This document shows, in pieces, positions 19,301 to 29,875 of a stretch of 64,000 bases of DNA (the first letter of the stretch is position 1; each line of letters begins with the position of its first letter). The notes beneath the pieces are model-generated. The model saw only the letters and a list, made by a program, of their open reading frames with translations, was not told the origin of the DNA and made no database searches. The stretch is from Capsaspora owczarzaki ATCC 30864 (lineage: Eukaryota; Opisthokonta; Filasterea): NCBI RefSeq assembly GCF_000151315.2, contig NW_011887298.1, positions 640,577-704,576 of the forward strand, read 5' to 3'. Both the position numbers and the translations under genes were made by a program.

Positions 19301-19939
19301 TACAGTGATCATGAGCCTGTCCTTCGGCAGCTGGAGATGGGCTGTGAGGTAGTCCCAGGCCAGCGGAATGGCAGTTTCCTTAAAGTAGCCTCCGAATGAA
19401 AAGTTTCCCAGCATCTCAAAGAAGGTGTGATGTCTCGGCGTGTACCCGACGTTGGTCAAATCGTTGTGTTTGCCACCTGCGCGCATGCACTTTTGCACAG
19501 AGACGGCACTTGTAAGCCTGCCACTGCTGCTGGCACGTGGATGGAGGAAGCGATCCTTGAACTGGACCATGCCCGCGTTGACAAAGAGCAGAGTGGGATC
19601 GTTCTGCGGCACCAGCGAGCTCGACTTGACGTGCTCGTGGCCGCGGTCGACAAAGTACTGCACAAAGTCGCGCCGGATTGCAGCAGCCGAATTGCTGGTC
19701 GCAGCAGCAGCAGCAGTAGTGGTAGTAGAGGAGCGCTGGTCGTTGTCGGCAATGTACCGCGGACGGCCAACGGCAGCATCCGTCGCAGCATGATGATTGC
19801 TGGCAGCAGCATGATGATTGTTGGCAGCAGCAGCAGTAGCAGAAGACGACGCTGCAGCCGTGGTCGTCGACAGCCATGAGCAGCAGCGCGATGATGGATG
19901 CGACTGGAATCGCAGCAACAACTGCCTTGTCGCCAGCAT
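16331..19939 (-). CDS. AARS2: Alanyl-tRNA synthetase, probably mitochondrial
   Basis: Charges tRNA-Ala with alanine and edits Ser/Gly mischarges. The model uses six exons: 19259-19939, 18675-19138, 18279-18547, 17885-18127, 17150-17838 and 16331-17008, giving 1007 residues, with every junction in phase. Class II motifs are seen: [40 protein letters not shown] and [11 protein letters not shown]. The editing domain has [12 protein letters not shown] and [11 protein letters not shown], the zinc-type HxxxH and CxxxH sets; the C-Ala part has [11 protein letters not shown]. The first 30 residues ([20 protein letters not shown]) resemble a mitochondrial targeting peptide, followed by an Ala/His/Thr-rich stretch. 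The junction at 17839-17884 is weak: it needs a 46-nt intron that removes a conserved-looking FGYETA segment, so a frameshift there is the alternative. Confidence 0.9.
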
Positions 19940-20338
19940 GTGTTACAGTAACCCAAAGAAAAACAAGGACTAAGCAAGCAAGCACATATACACTATCAGA
20001 TGACAGGTACTGTCGATCGAGGATTGAGCATTCATGATTGAATCACTGGGCTTCTTGCAGTCGGTCGGTCCAACTGCAATGCATTTCCAGCAGCCATCGC
20101 AGTACAAAGCGAGCTGCTGTCTTTATCAATACATTGCCAATTTCATTCATTCCATTTTCCTCAGTCTTTTTATTTTGTAATACGAGCTTGTCTGAGCGGC
20201 TTTTGTTTTTTGCTGTCCTTGCATTGCATGTTGACTGACCCGTTGTCGCTTGTCGCTTTGCCTCACAGCTCTTCCCTCTCTCCAACAAGTCTCCCCCTTT
20301 CCCTCTGTTAAGTCTCAATCAAGTCGCTTTCAACAGAC
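19940..20338. promoter_or_regulatory. Shared upstream region of AARS2 (-) and prohibitin (+)
   Basis: About 400 bp between two head-to-head starts of genes for mitochondrial proteins, so it must hold both promoters. No TATA-like or other motif was picked out with confidence. Confidence 0.4.
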
Positions 20339-21697
20339 ATGGCAGCAGCGTTGGTTGACAAGATCATGAAGCTCGGCCTCGGCCTTGCGATTGCTGGCGG
20401 CGTTGCTCAAACCGCCCTCTTCAACGGTAAAAGGACGCTCTTCACCCCCCCCCCCCGCCTTCCGCGTTCGTTGAGTCTTTTTGTCTGGACAATGTCAGCA
20501 GAACGGAGGCCAGCCTTGGAAGGCGGGGGTTGGTTGGTTGGTTGAGGGGTGGTTGGGTGAAGCGAAGGGAAGACGGCTTTCTGGAGCTGTCTTGGCGATT
20601 TCGAGTGCTCTTCTGCACAAGCGACACAGTGCCGGACAGAGGCGCGTTGGGGGTGGGGGTGGGGGGTGGATTAGGGAATGGGAATGGGGAAGCAGGACCG
20701 CTCTTGGACGGAGCAAACCGCGAGAGAGGGAGAGGGAGCGAGTGGCTGGTGGGAAGTGGTCGAGAGAGATCTCGACTTGCTCTCTGCTTTGCAGCACGAC
20801 GAGCGAGGCCAACAAAGTCATCACGAACACAACAAATGAACTTGTACATTACGCATCAAGGAACGCTTTTTTGGGGGAATCGTTCAGGCTTGCTGCTGGA
20901 TCATTGACACTTACTTTTGGTGGGGGACTTTGAACTTTGATGCTTTTGGCAGTCGAGGGCGGCCACCGCGCTGTCATCTTGGATCAGTTCGCGGGTATCA
21001 AGCCCGACGTGTTTGGAGAAGGCACGCACTTCAAGGTGCCGTACGTGCAAAAGCCCATCTTTTTCGACGTGCGCTCGCAGCCCCGCTCCATCCCGACCGT
21101 GACTGGCTCGAAGGATCTCCAGAACGTCAACATTACCCTGCGCATCTTGTACCGACCGCGCATCGACCAGCTGCCCCACATTGTCAAGACGCTTGGCCCC
21201 ACCTACGACGAGGTTGTGCTGCCCTCGATTGCCAACGAGGTCCTCAAGTCGGTTGTCGCGCAGTTTGACGCTGGCGAGCTCATCACACAACGCGAGACTG
21301 TCTCGGCCCGCGTGCGCGAGCACCTCACATCGCGTGCCGGCGAGTTTAACATTCTCCTTGACGACATTTCCATCACCCACCTTGCCTTCGGCAAGGAATT
21401 CACCGCAGCCGTCGAAATGAAGCAGGTCGCCCAGCAGGACGCCGAGCGTGCCCGCTTTGTTGTCGAGCTTGCAGAGCAGAACAAGCTTGCCTCCATCATC
21501 CGCGCCGAGGGTGACTCCAAGGCTGCCGAGCTGGGTTGCCACCCGCTTTGCAAGAGTCCGGCCCCGGTCTCGTCGAGCTGCGCAAGATTGACGCTGCCAA
21601 GGAAATTAGCGCCACCCTCGCGCGCTCGCGTAACGTGGTATACCTTCCCAGCGGCAACGGCACTCTCATGAACATTCCAGTTGAGCGATCAACTTAA
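20339..21697 (+). CDS. PHB1: Prohibitin 1
   Basis: Subunit of the ring-shaped prohibitin complex of the inner mitochondrial membrane that holds m-AAA protease and stabilises membrane proteins. Exon 1 (20339-20426) encodes [20 protein letters not shown], with the N-terminal membrane segment; exon 2 (20953-21697) has the SPFH domain: [45 protein letters not shown] and the coiled-coil [20 protein letters not shown]. The C-terminus reads [15 protein letters not shown] and [13 protein letters not shown], closest to PHB1. Between SKAAEL and ALQESG the frame shifts: the stretch 21530-21560 appears to have two extra bases, one in a GGG and one in a CCC run. The coding total is consequently not a multiple of three. 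An assembly error is the simplest reading, since everything around is conserved. Confidence 0.92.
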
Positions 21698-21815
21698 ACA
21701 GAATTGGGCAAAAGCCAAAAAAATGTATTGCTCTGCTTCATCCTTTTGCTTAAAATACAGTTTTTACAAATTGAATATATAGGTCAGATGAATAGATAAA
21801 GAATGCATAAGAGCT

Positions 21816-23184
21816 TCATGGTCCTGTCAACCCAGACCTCGTCGCAGGCTTGACACTCTTGACGACAATGAATTTAACCACTCGCTTGTTGCCGAGAAAC
21901 CGCATGAGTCGCGCCGCAAGACGAAATCCAATCCAGTCAAGTGGTCGCGTAACCGAGGCGAGCTGCTCCGCGGTAGTTTCGATGTGTCTGGCAAAGCCTG
22001 ATCAACAACGATGAAAACAACAACCAAAAACGAAAAAAATTGGCGCTTCATTTGCTTTGTCACTGGATATTCGGCTGCATCTCCCATCAACCATACCCTC
22101 AAAAACCTGGTCGGAAATATCTCGTATGTGCACGTCCTCAAACCCCGCGGCCGACAATTGAGAGGCATACTCGGTCTGGGAAACCATGTTTGCCAGCGGA
22201 ATGGCCGCGGCTTTGCATCCTAGTCGGAACATTATCTGCGACAAACGAGCTGAGAATGCTGGAGAGCAGAGCGTCTCTTGCCAAGAGTCTGTCACGCAAA
22301 TATCAACAAGCCCGAGGCGACCGGTCGGCTGAAGGACTCGGAAGGCCTCATGCACGAAATCGCGCCGCAAAGCATAATGGTAGGCACTATCGAGACTGAG
22401 CACCACTGAGAATTGCCTGGCAGCGCGGCAAGAAGCCGCCAAGTCGACCGCAGACCCCTGTACGACTTGGACGTTGGATTCAAGTCCATGGCGTTGAATG
22501 TGACATTGAGCCTGTGCGACCTGCGACGGTGCAATCTCGACGCCGAGAATGGATTTTGGTTGAAATGTCTTGGCAAATAAGACATCTTGATCTCCACAAC
22601 CACATCCAACATCTGACAGAGCCAGGGTTGAGCCAAGCCAAAAAAAAAAAAAACCAAGAGTTGTTAGCAATAGTTGAGATTTCGCTTCTTGTAAGGCTTC
22701 TCGAAATCTTACCAAGCAATGTGTCTTGACTATTCAGCTCCACTGTATGCGCAAGAAGCGTTGCCAGAGCCTCACAGGCCTCGCGTAGACCATAGCTGGG
22801 CGGAAGTGCGCTCGCGCTGGGCCAAAGCCCGAAATTCATCCACGTCTCAGTGGGCGGTCGCAGGTTGAGGAGAGCCCTCTTTGAGCTTTGAATGTCGTAC
22901 ATGTCGAACATTAATCGACGGTCCATGGCGGACGCCGGTCGGGAAGCATCGGGCTCTGTGCTGGGTGAGAATCGCGCGCGAATTGGCGCCAAAACGGCAC
23001 CGAGCGGCGCCGCGATCGCCTGGAGCAGCGCAGTCCCGGGCAGTGTGCGCGAGCCCCATGCTGCCAATGAAAGCAAGCCAAGCGCGAGGGCTGGGTCTCG
23101 GGACAGGGCGACAACGGCTCGCCTCGCCAGCTCGAGCTGGGCGCTGAGAACGACTGAGGCGATGAGAACTCGCCCGACTGACAT
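21816..23184 (-). CDS. Class I SAM-dependent methyltransferase with hydrophobic N-terminus
   Basis: Transfers a methyl group from S-adenosylmethionine; substrate unknown. Exons 22713-23184, 22097-22612 and 21816-21997 give 389 residues in phase. The SAM site motif I is DTLLDVGCGCGDQD, created exactly at the first splice junction. It is followed by ILGVEIAPSQVAQAQ (motif II with the ribose-binding acid), QGSAVDL and VLSLDSAYHYALRRDFVHEAFRVL, typical of the Methyltransf_11 type close to sterol, tocopherol and small-metabolite enzymes. The first 60 residues are rich in Ala/Leu/Val (VGRVLIASVVLSAQ; ALALGLLSLAAWG), suggesting membrane association or import. The segment ETWMNFGLWP before the domain recalls the fold entry of natural-product methyltransferases. 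It is convergent with PHB1, only 118 bp apart. Confidence 0.85.
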
Positions 23185-23389
23185 GACAACGGACGACAGG
23201 ACCAAGACTGAGCACAGAATAGATGGATGGATGTAGGAAGAATTGAGATCATAGTTTGGCAAGTCGTTGCTAGCTCTTTAATGCCCGAAATGGGTGCTTC
23301 TGTTTTAATGTACAAGAGGTTTTGAGTTGTCACGGATGACAGCGGACGGACAGTAAAGAGTTGCACGGAGGATTGGATGCATCGTAGAA

Positions 23390-25612
23390 TCACTCAGAGA
23401 CAACCCGAATTTGGGGGTTGGAAAAGCTGTCAGTGAGCTCAATCTGACCGTCCTCCTCGGGCGACGCTTCATCGTCGCTGGTGTCGGAATCACTGGACGA
23501 ATCCTCGATCACAGTCGGGTTGAGAAGTTCTAAATCGGAAATGTGCTGTGGATTGTGGTGCGGATTGTGGTGTGGATTGTGGTGTGGTCGAGCGCGAACA
23601 GTTGTGCGATCGGCAGGCGACACTTCGAGCGAAGTCATGGAAACCGTATCGTCCTGATCCCATTCCAGTGGTTCTATCTCGACCATCCGCTTGAGCATTC
23701 GCTTGGACCGTCTCAACTGTTGTCGGGAAGCCTCATTAAAGCCTCGCAAGATCAGTCGTTTCCCGGCATGTCGATACCGCTTGGCCAGCGAATGGATGGC
23801 GTTGACGCCTGAAAAGTCACAAACAAGTGATGCGGAAAAGTCTAGCACCACGGTCGCTGGGTCGCTGGCAATGTTGAAGAGCGAATTAAAAGCTTGGGTG
23901 GATCCAAAAAACAAGGGTCCCGAGATTGCGTACACTCGCACTTCTTCGCTGGAGCTGGGGTTTTGTTGCGGCGATTCAGCGACATTGATGATGGTGTTGG
24001 TAGAAGTGGTGGAAGTGGAGGCGGTAAGGTGCATCTCGGTGGTTTGGGGACTAGTGCTCAGTTTGGACTCGGGCGCTGCACTTTCCTGAGATGGATGATT
24101 CCCGTTGGACGACGCGTGACGGTCGGTCGAGGGCTCGACGACGACAGGCGTAGCGCGAATAAGCTTCCCGTTGCTGTTGGCCAAAACCAGCGCAGACCAG
24201 ACAATGCCAGCTGCGACGGCGACGGCAAGGTCCATCACAACAGCAAGGACGGTGACGAGCACAATGCAGAAAGAATCGACCCATGGGAGCCGGATGAGGT
24301 GCGAAAAGGTCGGCCAGTGGAAGGTGTGGACGAAAAGCACAAACATGACGCCAGTCAGGCACGCCACAGGGACCAGCTCAATCGCAAAGCTCAAGCCGTT
24401 CGCAATGATGAGCATAAAGATGCCCGAGGTCATGGACGAAAGCCGACCGCGTGCGCCATTGTTAATGTTGGCAAAGCACTGTCCGAGCATGGCACACCCG
24501 CCCATGCCGCCCGTCAGGCCAGAAATCACATTGCCAAAGCCCTGGGCAAGACACTCTTGAGTCGCTTGCCACGGCGTGGGCTGAATGTGAAGCATCTCTG
24601 CAACGGCGTGCACGGCAAGCACAGACTCCATCAAGCCGACCACGGCCAGAATAAAGCCCGTCAGTACAATGCTATGCCAGTCTGGGTTTGACCCTAGCGT
24701 CGGCAGGGCAAAGATAGGCAGGGCCCCAGCGACGGAGGCAGTTTCGCCAACCGTCCGGACCGGCAAGCCGATGAGAGTGCGGTTGATGATATGCTCAAAG
24801 AAGGTGACGACAACTAACGAAATGAGGGTGCTGGGCACGAGGCGACCGAGACGCGGCACGCGGGGAAAGAGCACCACGATGACGACAGAGATGACAATCT
24901 CCAAAATGACAAGCCAGGTCGCGGCGTCGCTCAGGCTCATCCAGCCGTACTCTTGTCGTCGCGCGCACTCTTCGTATGTTGGAAGCTGGCACGAATGAAA
25001 GACGTCGAGCTGTGCACGGAAGAGGTTGATGGCCAATCCGTTCAGAAATCCAATCATGGCGCTCGCCGGGACCAGCTTGAAGAACTTCGCCAGGCCGGTC
25101 AACCCCACCAGGAGCTGGAATACGCCACACATGATGACCATCATGAACAGCATGCCAAGTCGCTCTGCCTCGGGATAGTCTTCCCAGATGCCGCCGGCAG
25201 CAGTGTAGCGCATCTGAACGACGGCGAGCGCACCCGCAGCGCCCGTGATTGTCGCTGGCTGCCCACCCAGAAGTCCGTCCAGAAATCCCAGCGTCATTGT
25301 AGATATAAAACCGACCCTCGGACTGATGCCTGCGAGGAAGGAGAACGAGATGCTTTCGGGCACCTGGAGGACGCTGACCGTCAGCCCAGACAGCAGCTCC
25401 TTCCGCAGCGTCGCCGGGTTTCGCACGTAGAACATTGTCGAGTCGCCAATGTAGGACGCCGTCTGGCGCGGCAGGGTCTGGAGCTTGGCGCCGGCGGCCG
25501 CGAGTGCGCGCCTCCCACGCCTTGACGCACGTGAGGTGCTCCTGCGACCCCACCGGCGCAACTCGCTCGCGGACTCGACTAGATTGTCACGAAAGTGAGT
25601 AGCGAACGACAT
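23390..25612 (-). CDS. SulP/SLC26 family anion transporter with STAS domain
   Basis: Membrane transporter for sulfate, bicarbonate or related anions. The single exon encodes 740 residues. After a basic N-terminal tail of about 65 residues come 10 or more hydrophobic segments (residues about 75-480) with SulP hallmarks: LLSGLTVSVLQVPESISFSF, GFISTMTLGFLDGLLGGQP, TGAAGALAVV and GFGNVISGLTGGMGGCAMLG with QCFANINNGARGRLS. A Ser/Thr-rich linker (about 490-560) leads to a STAS domain (EVRVYAISGPLFFGSTQAF, then VVLDFSASLVCDFSGVNAI). The C-terminal tail has tandem NPHH repeats and an acidic stretch. The pattern of the core resembles bacterial or plastid-type SulP proteins more than animal SLC26, but this is an impression. 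Lack of introns in a 2.2-kb gene is unusual here and could reflect horizontal or retro-copy origin. Confidence 0.92.
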   Translation of the reverse strand: MSFATHFRDNLVESASELRRWGRRSTSRASRRGRRALAAAGAKLQTLPRQTASYIGDSTMFYVRNPATLRKELLSGLTVSVLQVPESISFSFLAGISPRVGFISTMTLGFLDGLLGGQPATITGAAGALAVVQMRYTAAGGIWEDYPEAERLGMLFMMVIMCGVFQLLVGLTGLAKFFKLVPASAMIGFLNGLAINLFRAQLDVFHSCQLPTYEECARRQEYGWMSLSDAATWLVILEIVISVVIVVLFPRVPRLGRLVPSTLISLVVVTFFEHIINRTLIGLPVRTVGETASVAGALPIFALPTLGSNPDWHSIVLTGFILAVVGLMESVLAVHAVAEMLHIQPTPWQATQECLAQGFGNVISGLTGGMGGCAMLGQCFANINNGARGRLSSMTSGIFMLIIANGLSFAIELVPVACLTGVMFVLFVHTFHWPTFSHLIRLPWVDSFCIVLVTVLAVVMDLAVAVAAGIVWSALVLANSNGKLIRATPVVVEPSTDRHASSNGNHPSQESAAPESKLSTSPQTTEMHLTASTSTTSTNTIINVAESPQQNPSSSEEVRVYAISGPLFFGSTQAFNSLFNIASDPATVVLDFSASLVCDFSGVNAIHSLAKRYRHAGKRLILRGFNEASRQQLRRSKRMLKRMVEIEPLEWDQDDTVSMTSLEVSPADRTTVRARPHHNPHHNPHHNPQHISDLELLNPTVIEDSSSDSDTSDDEASPEEDGQIELTDSFSNPQIRVVSE

Positions 25613-25841
25613 GGTTGGTTGGCGGGCGAACGGTCACCCAGTGAGACTACCAATAAGAAAGACTACAAAAGAAGCTCAGTTTGCTATGGTCAGGTGGTTT
25701 GCTCTCAGAATATGATTCAAAAGAGTGAGCTCAGATTCGAGGAATAGCGTGCTTGGAAACAAAAAATGGATGGAGAGTTAAAAATTGGAAGAATGGAGAA
25801 TCAACAAAATGCTGCAAAAACCAACAACTCAATTGACGGCG

Positions 25842-28800
25842 TTAGCGGCTTTCAACATGAAGGGTCTCTTGAGGGAAGAGCTTGGCCTCCTTCAAGGACA
25901 TGTCTGGAGTCATTTCATTGATAATGCGACGAGGGCGATCGGCAACGATGCGGTAGTCCTTCTCGCTCAAGCCTTGCGTCTCGATGAAATTGATGAGAGT
26001 CTGCTCAACCAAACAAACAAACAAACAAACAAACAATCGATCAGTCAATCAAAACAAACAAACAGAATCATCCAGACCCGTAAATGGATGAAAGCGGTGA
26101 CTGCTCGCAAAAAAAAAAACCAAAACAACAACAACAAAACAGCCGGCGTACTCGAATCGGAGTGGAGCCCAAAAATCGTCGGGTGATTGGATCGCCGCCG
26201 GGAATTCGGATGCGGAAGGTGGCCACGTCGCTGGATCCTGGAGCAGGCTCGGGTGGAATGGTGGAAATCAAGATGGCAATGCGCGTTTGCTCGTCCTCGG
26301 CCTGCTGGTGCGCTTCAGCCTCAAGCCGCTGTTGTTCGTCGATCGCCTTTTGCTTTTCAAGCTCCTGAGTTGAGATATAAACCGAAAAAAAAAGTGAGCC
26401 ACCTACTGGCTGCAGGTGCGCAACATTCACAGAAACTTTTGCGACGGAACAAGACTACCTTCAGACGATCTTGCTCGAGCGACTCTCGATAAAGGCGATC
26501 TTGCTCGATCTTGATCTCCTCGCGAGCCAAGCGCTCACTGTTTCGCGCACGGTCCTTGGTGGCCTCCTCCTGCAACATGGGTGCCGACGTTTCCGTAGTT
26601 TGCAAGAGCTTGGTGTAGAGCTCTTCAACAGGAACAAAGCCTAAAAGTGAATCAACAGCAAACATTGAGTCTTTTCTCGTCTTCGCCCGAAAACATGCAA
26701 GAAAGCAAGAAAGTGAAAGGCTAAGGAAAGTAGACACCTACCTTTCACAATATTGAGGGTGTGGAGTGAACCTGCAACTCGAGCAAGCAAAAAGCAGTGC
26801 GGGTAGTGCTCGATGTTAGTCAAGGCATCGATTGTGCCGAATCGGGAAACAATGCGGGGAAGCTGTCGTTGGCGAGAGGCCGTCGTGTTGTCCCAGCCCC
26901 AGATGACAAAGTTCTCGGTCAAATAGCGCACAATCGCTTCGTCACACAGAACTTGGCTACGCCGAGCAACCACCATCAAACAAGTCAGAACCTCGACCCG
27001 AAAGGCTCAAAACCATCTCCGAAACCCAAACGATGCGTCGGTCTCACCTGCAAAAGACGTTGCTCTCAGCGCTCGTATCCGAATGCAGGTAGAAGAAGAG
27101 GCATTTGCCTTCCTTGGTCGCCTCTCGCAGTGCATCTCCAAACGAGCCAACAAAGAAAACGGGTTGGACTTTTGTGTGGAACCGCTCAACAAACTTGTCG
27201 ACAAATTCGCTGCAGGCGACAGTTTCGTCCATCGCATCTACGCGCCACGCCGAACAAACAAAACGGCCGTCAGTCAGAACTTGTGCCAAAGCTGTCCAAA
27301 TGTTGTGCACCAGAAAAAAAGAAAACGAAAACACGACTTACCAGGAACTTCTGACAAAGTTGGGTCGCTCATAACGCCATCGGCGTCAAAAGCGTCGTCA
27401 AACAACGAGTCGTCTTCGTATTGGTCCTCAGCATCATCCTCGTCGTTGTCAGCCTCATCCGCTGGTTCGTAAAAGACATCAATTTCACTATCCGAATCGG
27501 GCTCCTCAACGACAGGAGACGCGCTCGTTGCATCGTTGCGTGCAGACCCTTCTGCTTGAACGCGTCGTGGCCGAGCATCCCGGCCCGAATCGCCACTATT
27601 GTTCCAGCGATTGACAAGTGTGAGCGCCAGTGTTGACTGCCCAGGAGGCAAGAGAGACTTGATGGTTGTCTGGAGAGTTGAGTGGCAAAACGACCGAGAA
27701 AAATTGCAAACATTTTGGAGGAAACAAGGAAGTGAGTCGAAGCAAGAAAAGCACTCGCAATCAACACTGCACGATCGTCACAACAAAAACCGCCATACCC
27801 TATCGGTAGGTTGCTGTCCTCGGGGCCAGCCAGTCAGCTCAATGTCGGGATACGCAACGTTGGCTCTGCTCTCCAGTTGCTCTTTCATTTCACCGACAGT
27901 TTGGGACTCGACGACGTGCAATTCAATCACTTGCCCATTGTAGGTGACAGTGGTCAGCACTTCGCTGGCTTCTTCGTCGTCATCACTGTCAATCAGCACC
28001 GGCGAATGTGTATCCTCCAACCCGCCTTCGTACTCGCGACGATCTGCCAGAAAGATATCTCGGGTTCGCGCTGCACCAAGGATCTGTCCGAGCGGCCGGT
28101 TGTCATCCTCAGGACCGGCATCAAGCCCAATGAGCAGCTGGTTGGCTGGGGCCAGCCTTGTCAAGCGAGCAATTTCCGCTCGCAGGTCTTTCAAAGGGCG
28201 AGAGGCCTGCAGCTGAATGGGATACGGGGTCTCGTGCCAATTCACGTTAAAATGGACATGCACACCGTCCATCGGTGAGGCGGTGCGCACAACGGGGCTT
28301 GCGCTGCTAGGTTGCGAAGCGCTGAGCAACTTTCCTTGGGTCGCCATAAACGGGGCCGCTTGGAGGGCGCCAAATGCCGGAGGGCGCACAAAGTTTGCTG
28401 AACGCCCGGAGTACCCATAGCGATTGCCATAATCATCCTCGTCATCGTCATCATCGTCGTCGTCGTCGCTCAGCTTTCTGTGCGATGATGGTTTGGGTGC
28501 GGTGCGCACTGGCGGTTCGAGCACTAGAGGAGCCTTTGGGTTTGTGTCCAGACCTTGCGGTTGTTGCTGTTGTTGTTGTAGTGGTTGTTGCACCTGCTGC
28601 GGCTGAGGCTGCGGGTGGGGCTGGGGCTGGGGCTGCGGCTGAGGTCGGTTCACAGGACGATCCGAACGCGAATCGAGCATGTCATAGACCTCGTCCGAGA
28701 TTGGCTTCAGCCCGAGTCGGCGCATTTCCGCGTCCAGCTTGCTTGTGTCGTGCTTCTGCTCCTGCTGGTACAGCTGCTGGAACCGGCTGTTGCCGCTGCT

Positions 28801-29001
28801 CGGATCGTACGACGGGGCAAAGTCCTGCTCGGACGTCGAGCTGTTCTCCGACGACATGATTGCGTCCTCCTCGCCCAGCGCCATTGCAATCGCAGCATCC
28901 AAGTCCCAGTTGAATGCGACCAGCAGGCTCTCGGCCATCGCCCGGTCGGACGAGTTGGTCACGTCCATGAACTGGGTGATCAGTGCATTACGGTCTGCCA
29001 T
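25842..29001 (-). CDS. FAF1: FAF1-like UBA-UBL-UAS-UBX protein
   Basis: p97/VCP adaptor that brings ubiquitinated clients to the segregase. Seven exons, 27799-29001, 27342-27669, 27048-27237, 26742-26956, 26459-26640, 26152-26364 and 25842-26000, all join in phase and give 829 residues (human FAF1: 650). In order: N-terminal UBA-like helices (LITQFMDVTNSSDRAMAESL), a Gln/Pro repeat, an acidic Asp run, a ubiquitin-like domain (HFNVNWHETPYPIQLQ), a second ubiquitin-like region (VTTVTYNGQVIELHV-type, ending IELTGWPRG), an acidic linker, a thioredoxin-like UAS domain (CLFFYLHSDTSAESNVFC and NFVIWGWDNTT), a Glu/Arg coiled coil (RLAREEIKIEQDRLYRE) and a C-terminal UBX (ATFRIRIPGGDPITRRF, LINFIETQGL, DYRIVADRPRR). 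The p97-contacting loop normally has FPR; here the late segment reads LFPQETLHVESR, a FPQ-type variant. Confidence 0.93.
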
Positions 29002-29020
29002 TTGCTCGACACTGTTCTAT

Positions 29021-29021
<1 letters not shown>

Positions 29022-29085
<64 letters not shown>
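29022..29085. repeat. (CA)n microsatellite
   Basis: An uninterrupted CA run of about 32 units just upstream of the FAF1 start codon, in the interval shared with the phospholipase B-like gene. Confidence 0.95.
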
Positions 29086-29088
<3 letters not shown>

Positions 29089-29875
29089 GCACCCCAATCC
29101 ACCCACCACCCCATCATCCCGTAAATGGTCAGTTGGCAAAGTTTCATACGCCCAACATCACCTCCGACACTTGTGGGGCTTCAGTGCTCAAGTGGACGCG
29201 TCGAGTCCTGTTCCCCTTCATCCCCATAACCCCACTTCCATCGCCAGCCTCTTCTCCCCCCGCCCCCCCGCGACCTCGTTCAATCATTTTTTGTTCTCCG
29301 TCTTCATCGCTTCATCCATTGAATTGTCGTTTTGACTCTGTGTCGCCGTTCAGACGCTTCCGTTCAATGACGTCTTCAATTTCCTCATTTTTTTTCCGCG
29401 AATTCGCCATTCTGAGCTTCCACAATGAATACGAATACGAATGCGAGTACGACGACGATGACTACTACTTGCTACTACTACTACTACAAGTACTGGTACT
29501 TCTGGTGTTGCTGAATGGATCGTCAACGGCTGAGCGACCGAGCGCGTGAGTGTTGGCTTACAATACGAAACGCAGAATAACTCAGAGATTGACTGAGCTA
29601 CTGTACACAAAAAAAAACGATCTGAGAAATAATAACAACTGATAGACTACTGAGCTCCAACAACACTACAGAGCGACTTCGGATTCGACTCCAAACAAAT
29701 CCAAACTCTGAGAGATTTTCTTCTTGATCCATCCATCCCACTGTACTGTCGTTTTACGAGGCAAGTCACCACAACAACAGCCGCTTATTCACTATGTCTC
29801 TAGATCTATTCCTTGGTTTGTGCTCATTCATTGTTCCTTTTTGTCAACCGCTGTACTGTACTGTACCTTGCAGCA
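29086..29875. other. Head-to-head upstream region of FAF1 (-) and phospholipase B-like (+)
   Basis: About 790 bp. It contains short runs such as ACTACTACTAC near 29461-29490 and GAATACGAATACGAATGCGA near 29425. No gene with splice or domain support was seen. Confidence 0.45.

Noticed and set aside
23894-24691. + strand open frame inside the SulP gene
   Set aside because: Shadow of the SulP coding strand.
28983-29549. Thr/His repeat protein on the + strand
   Set aside because: Translation of the CA microsatellite; no start context and no splice support.
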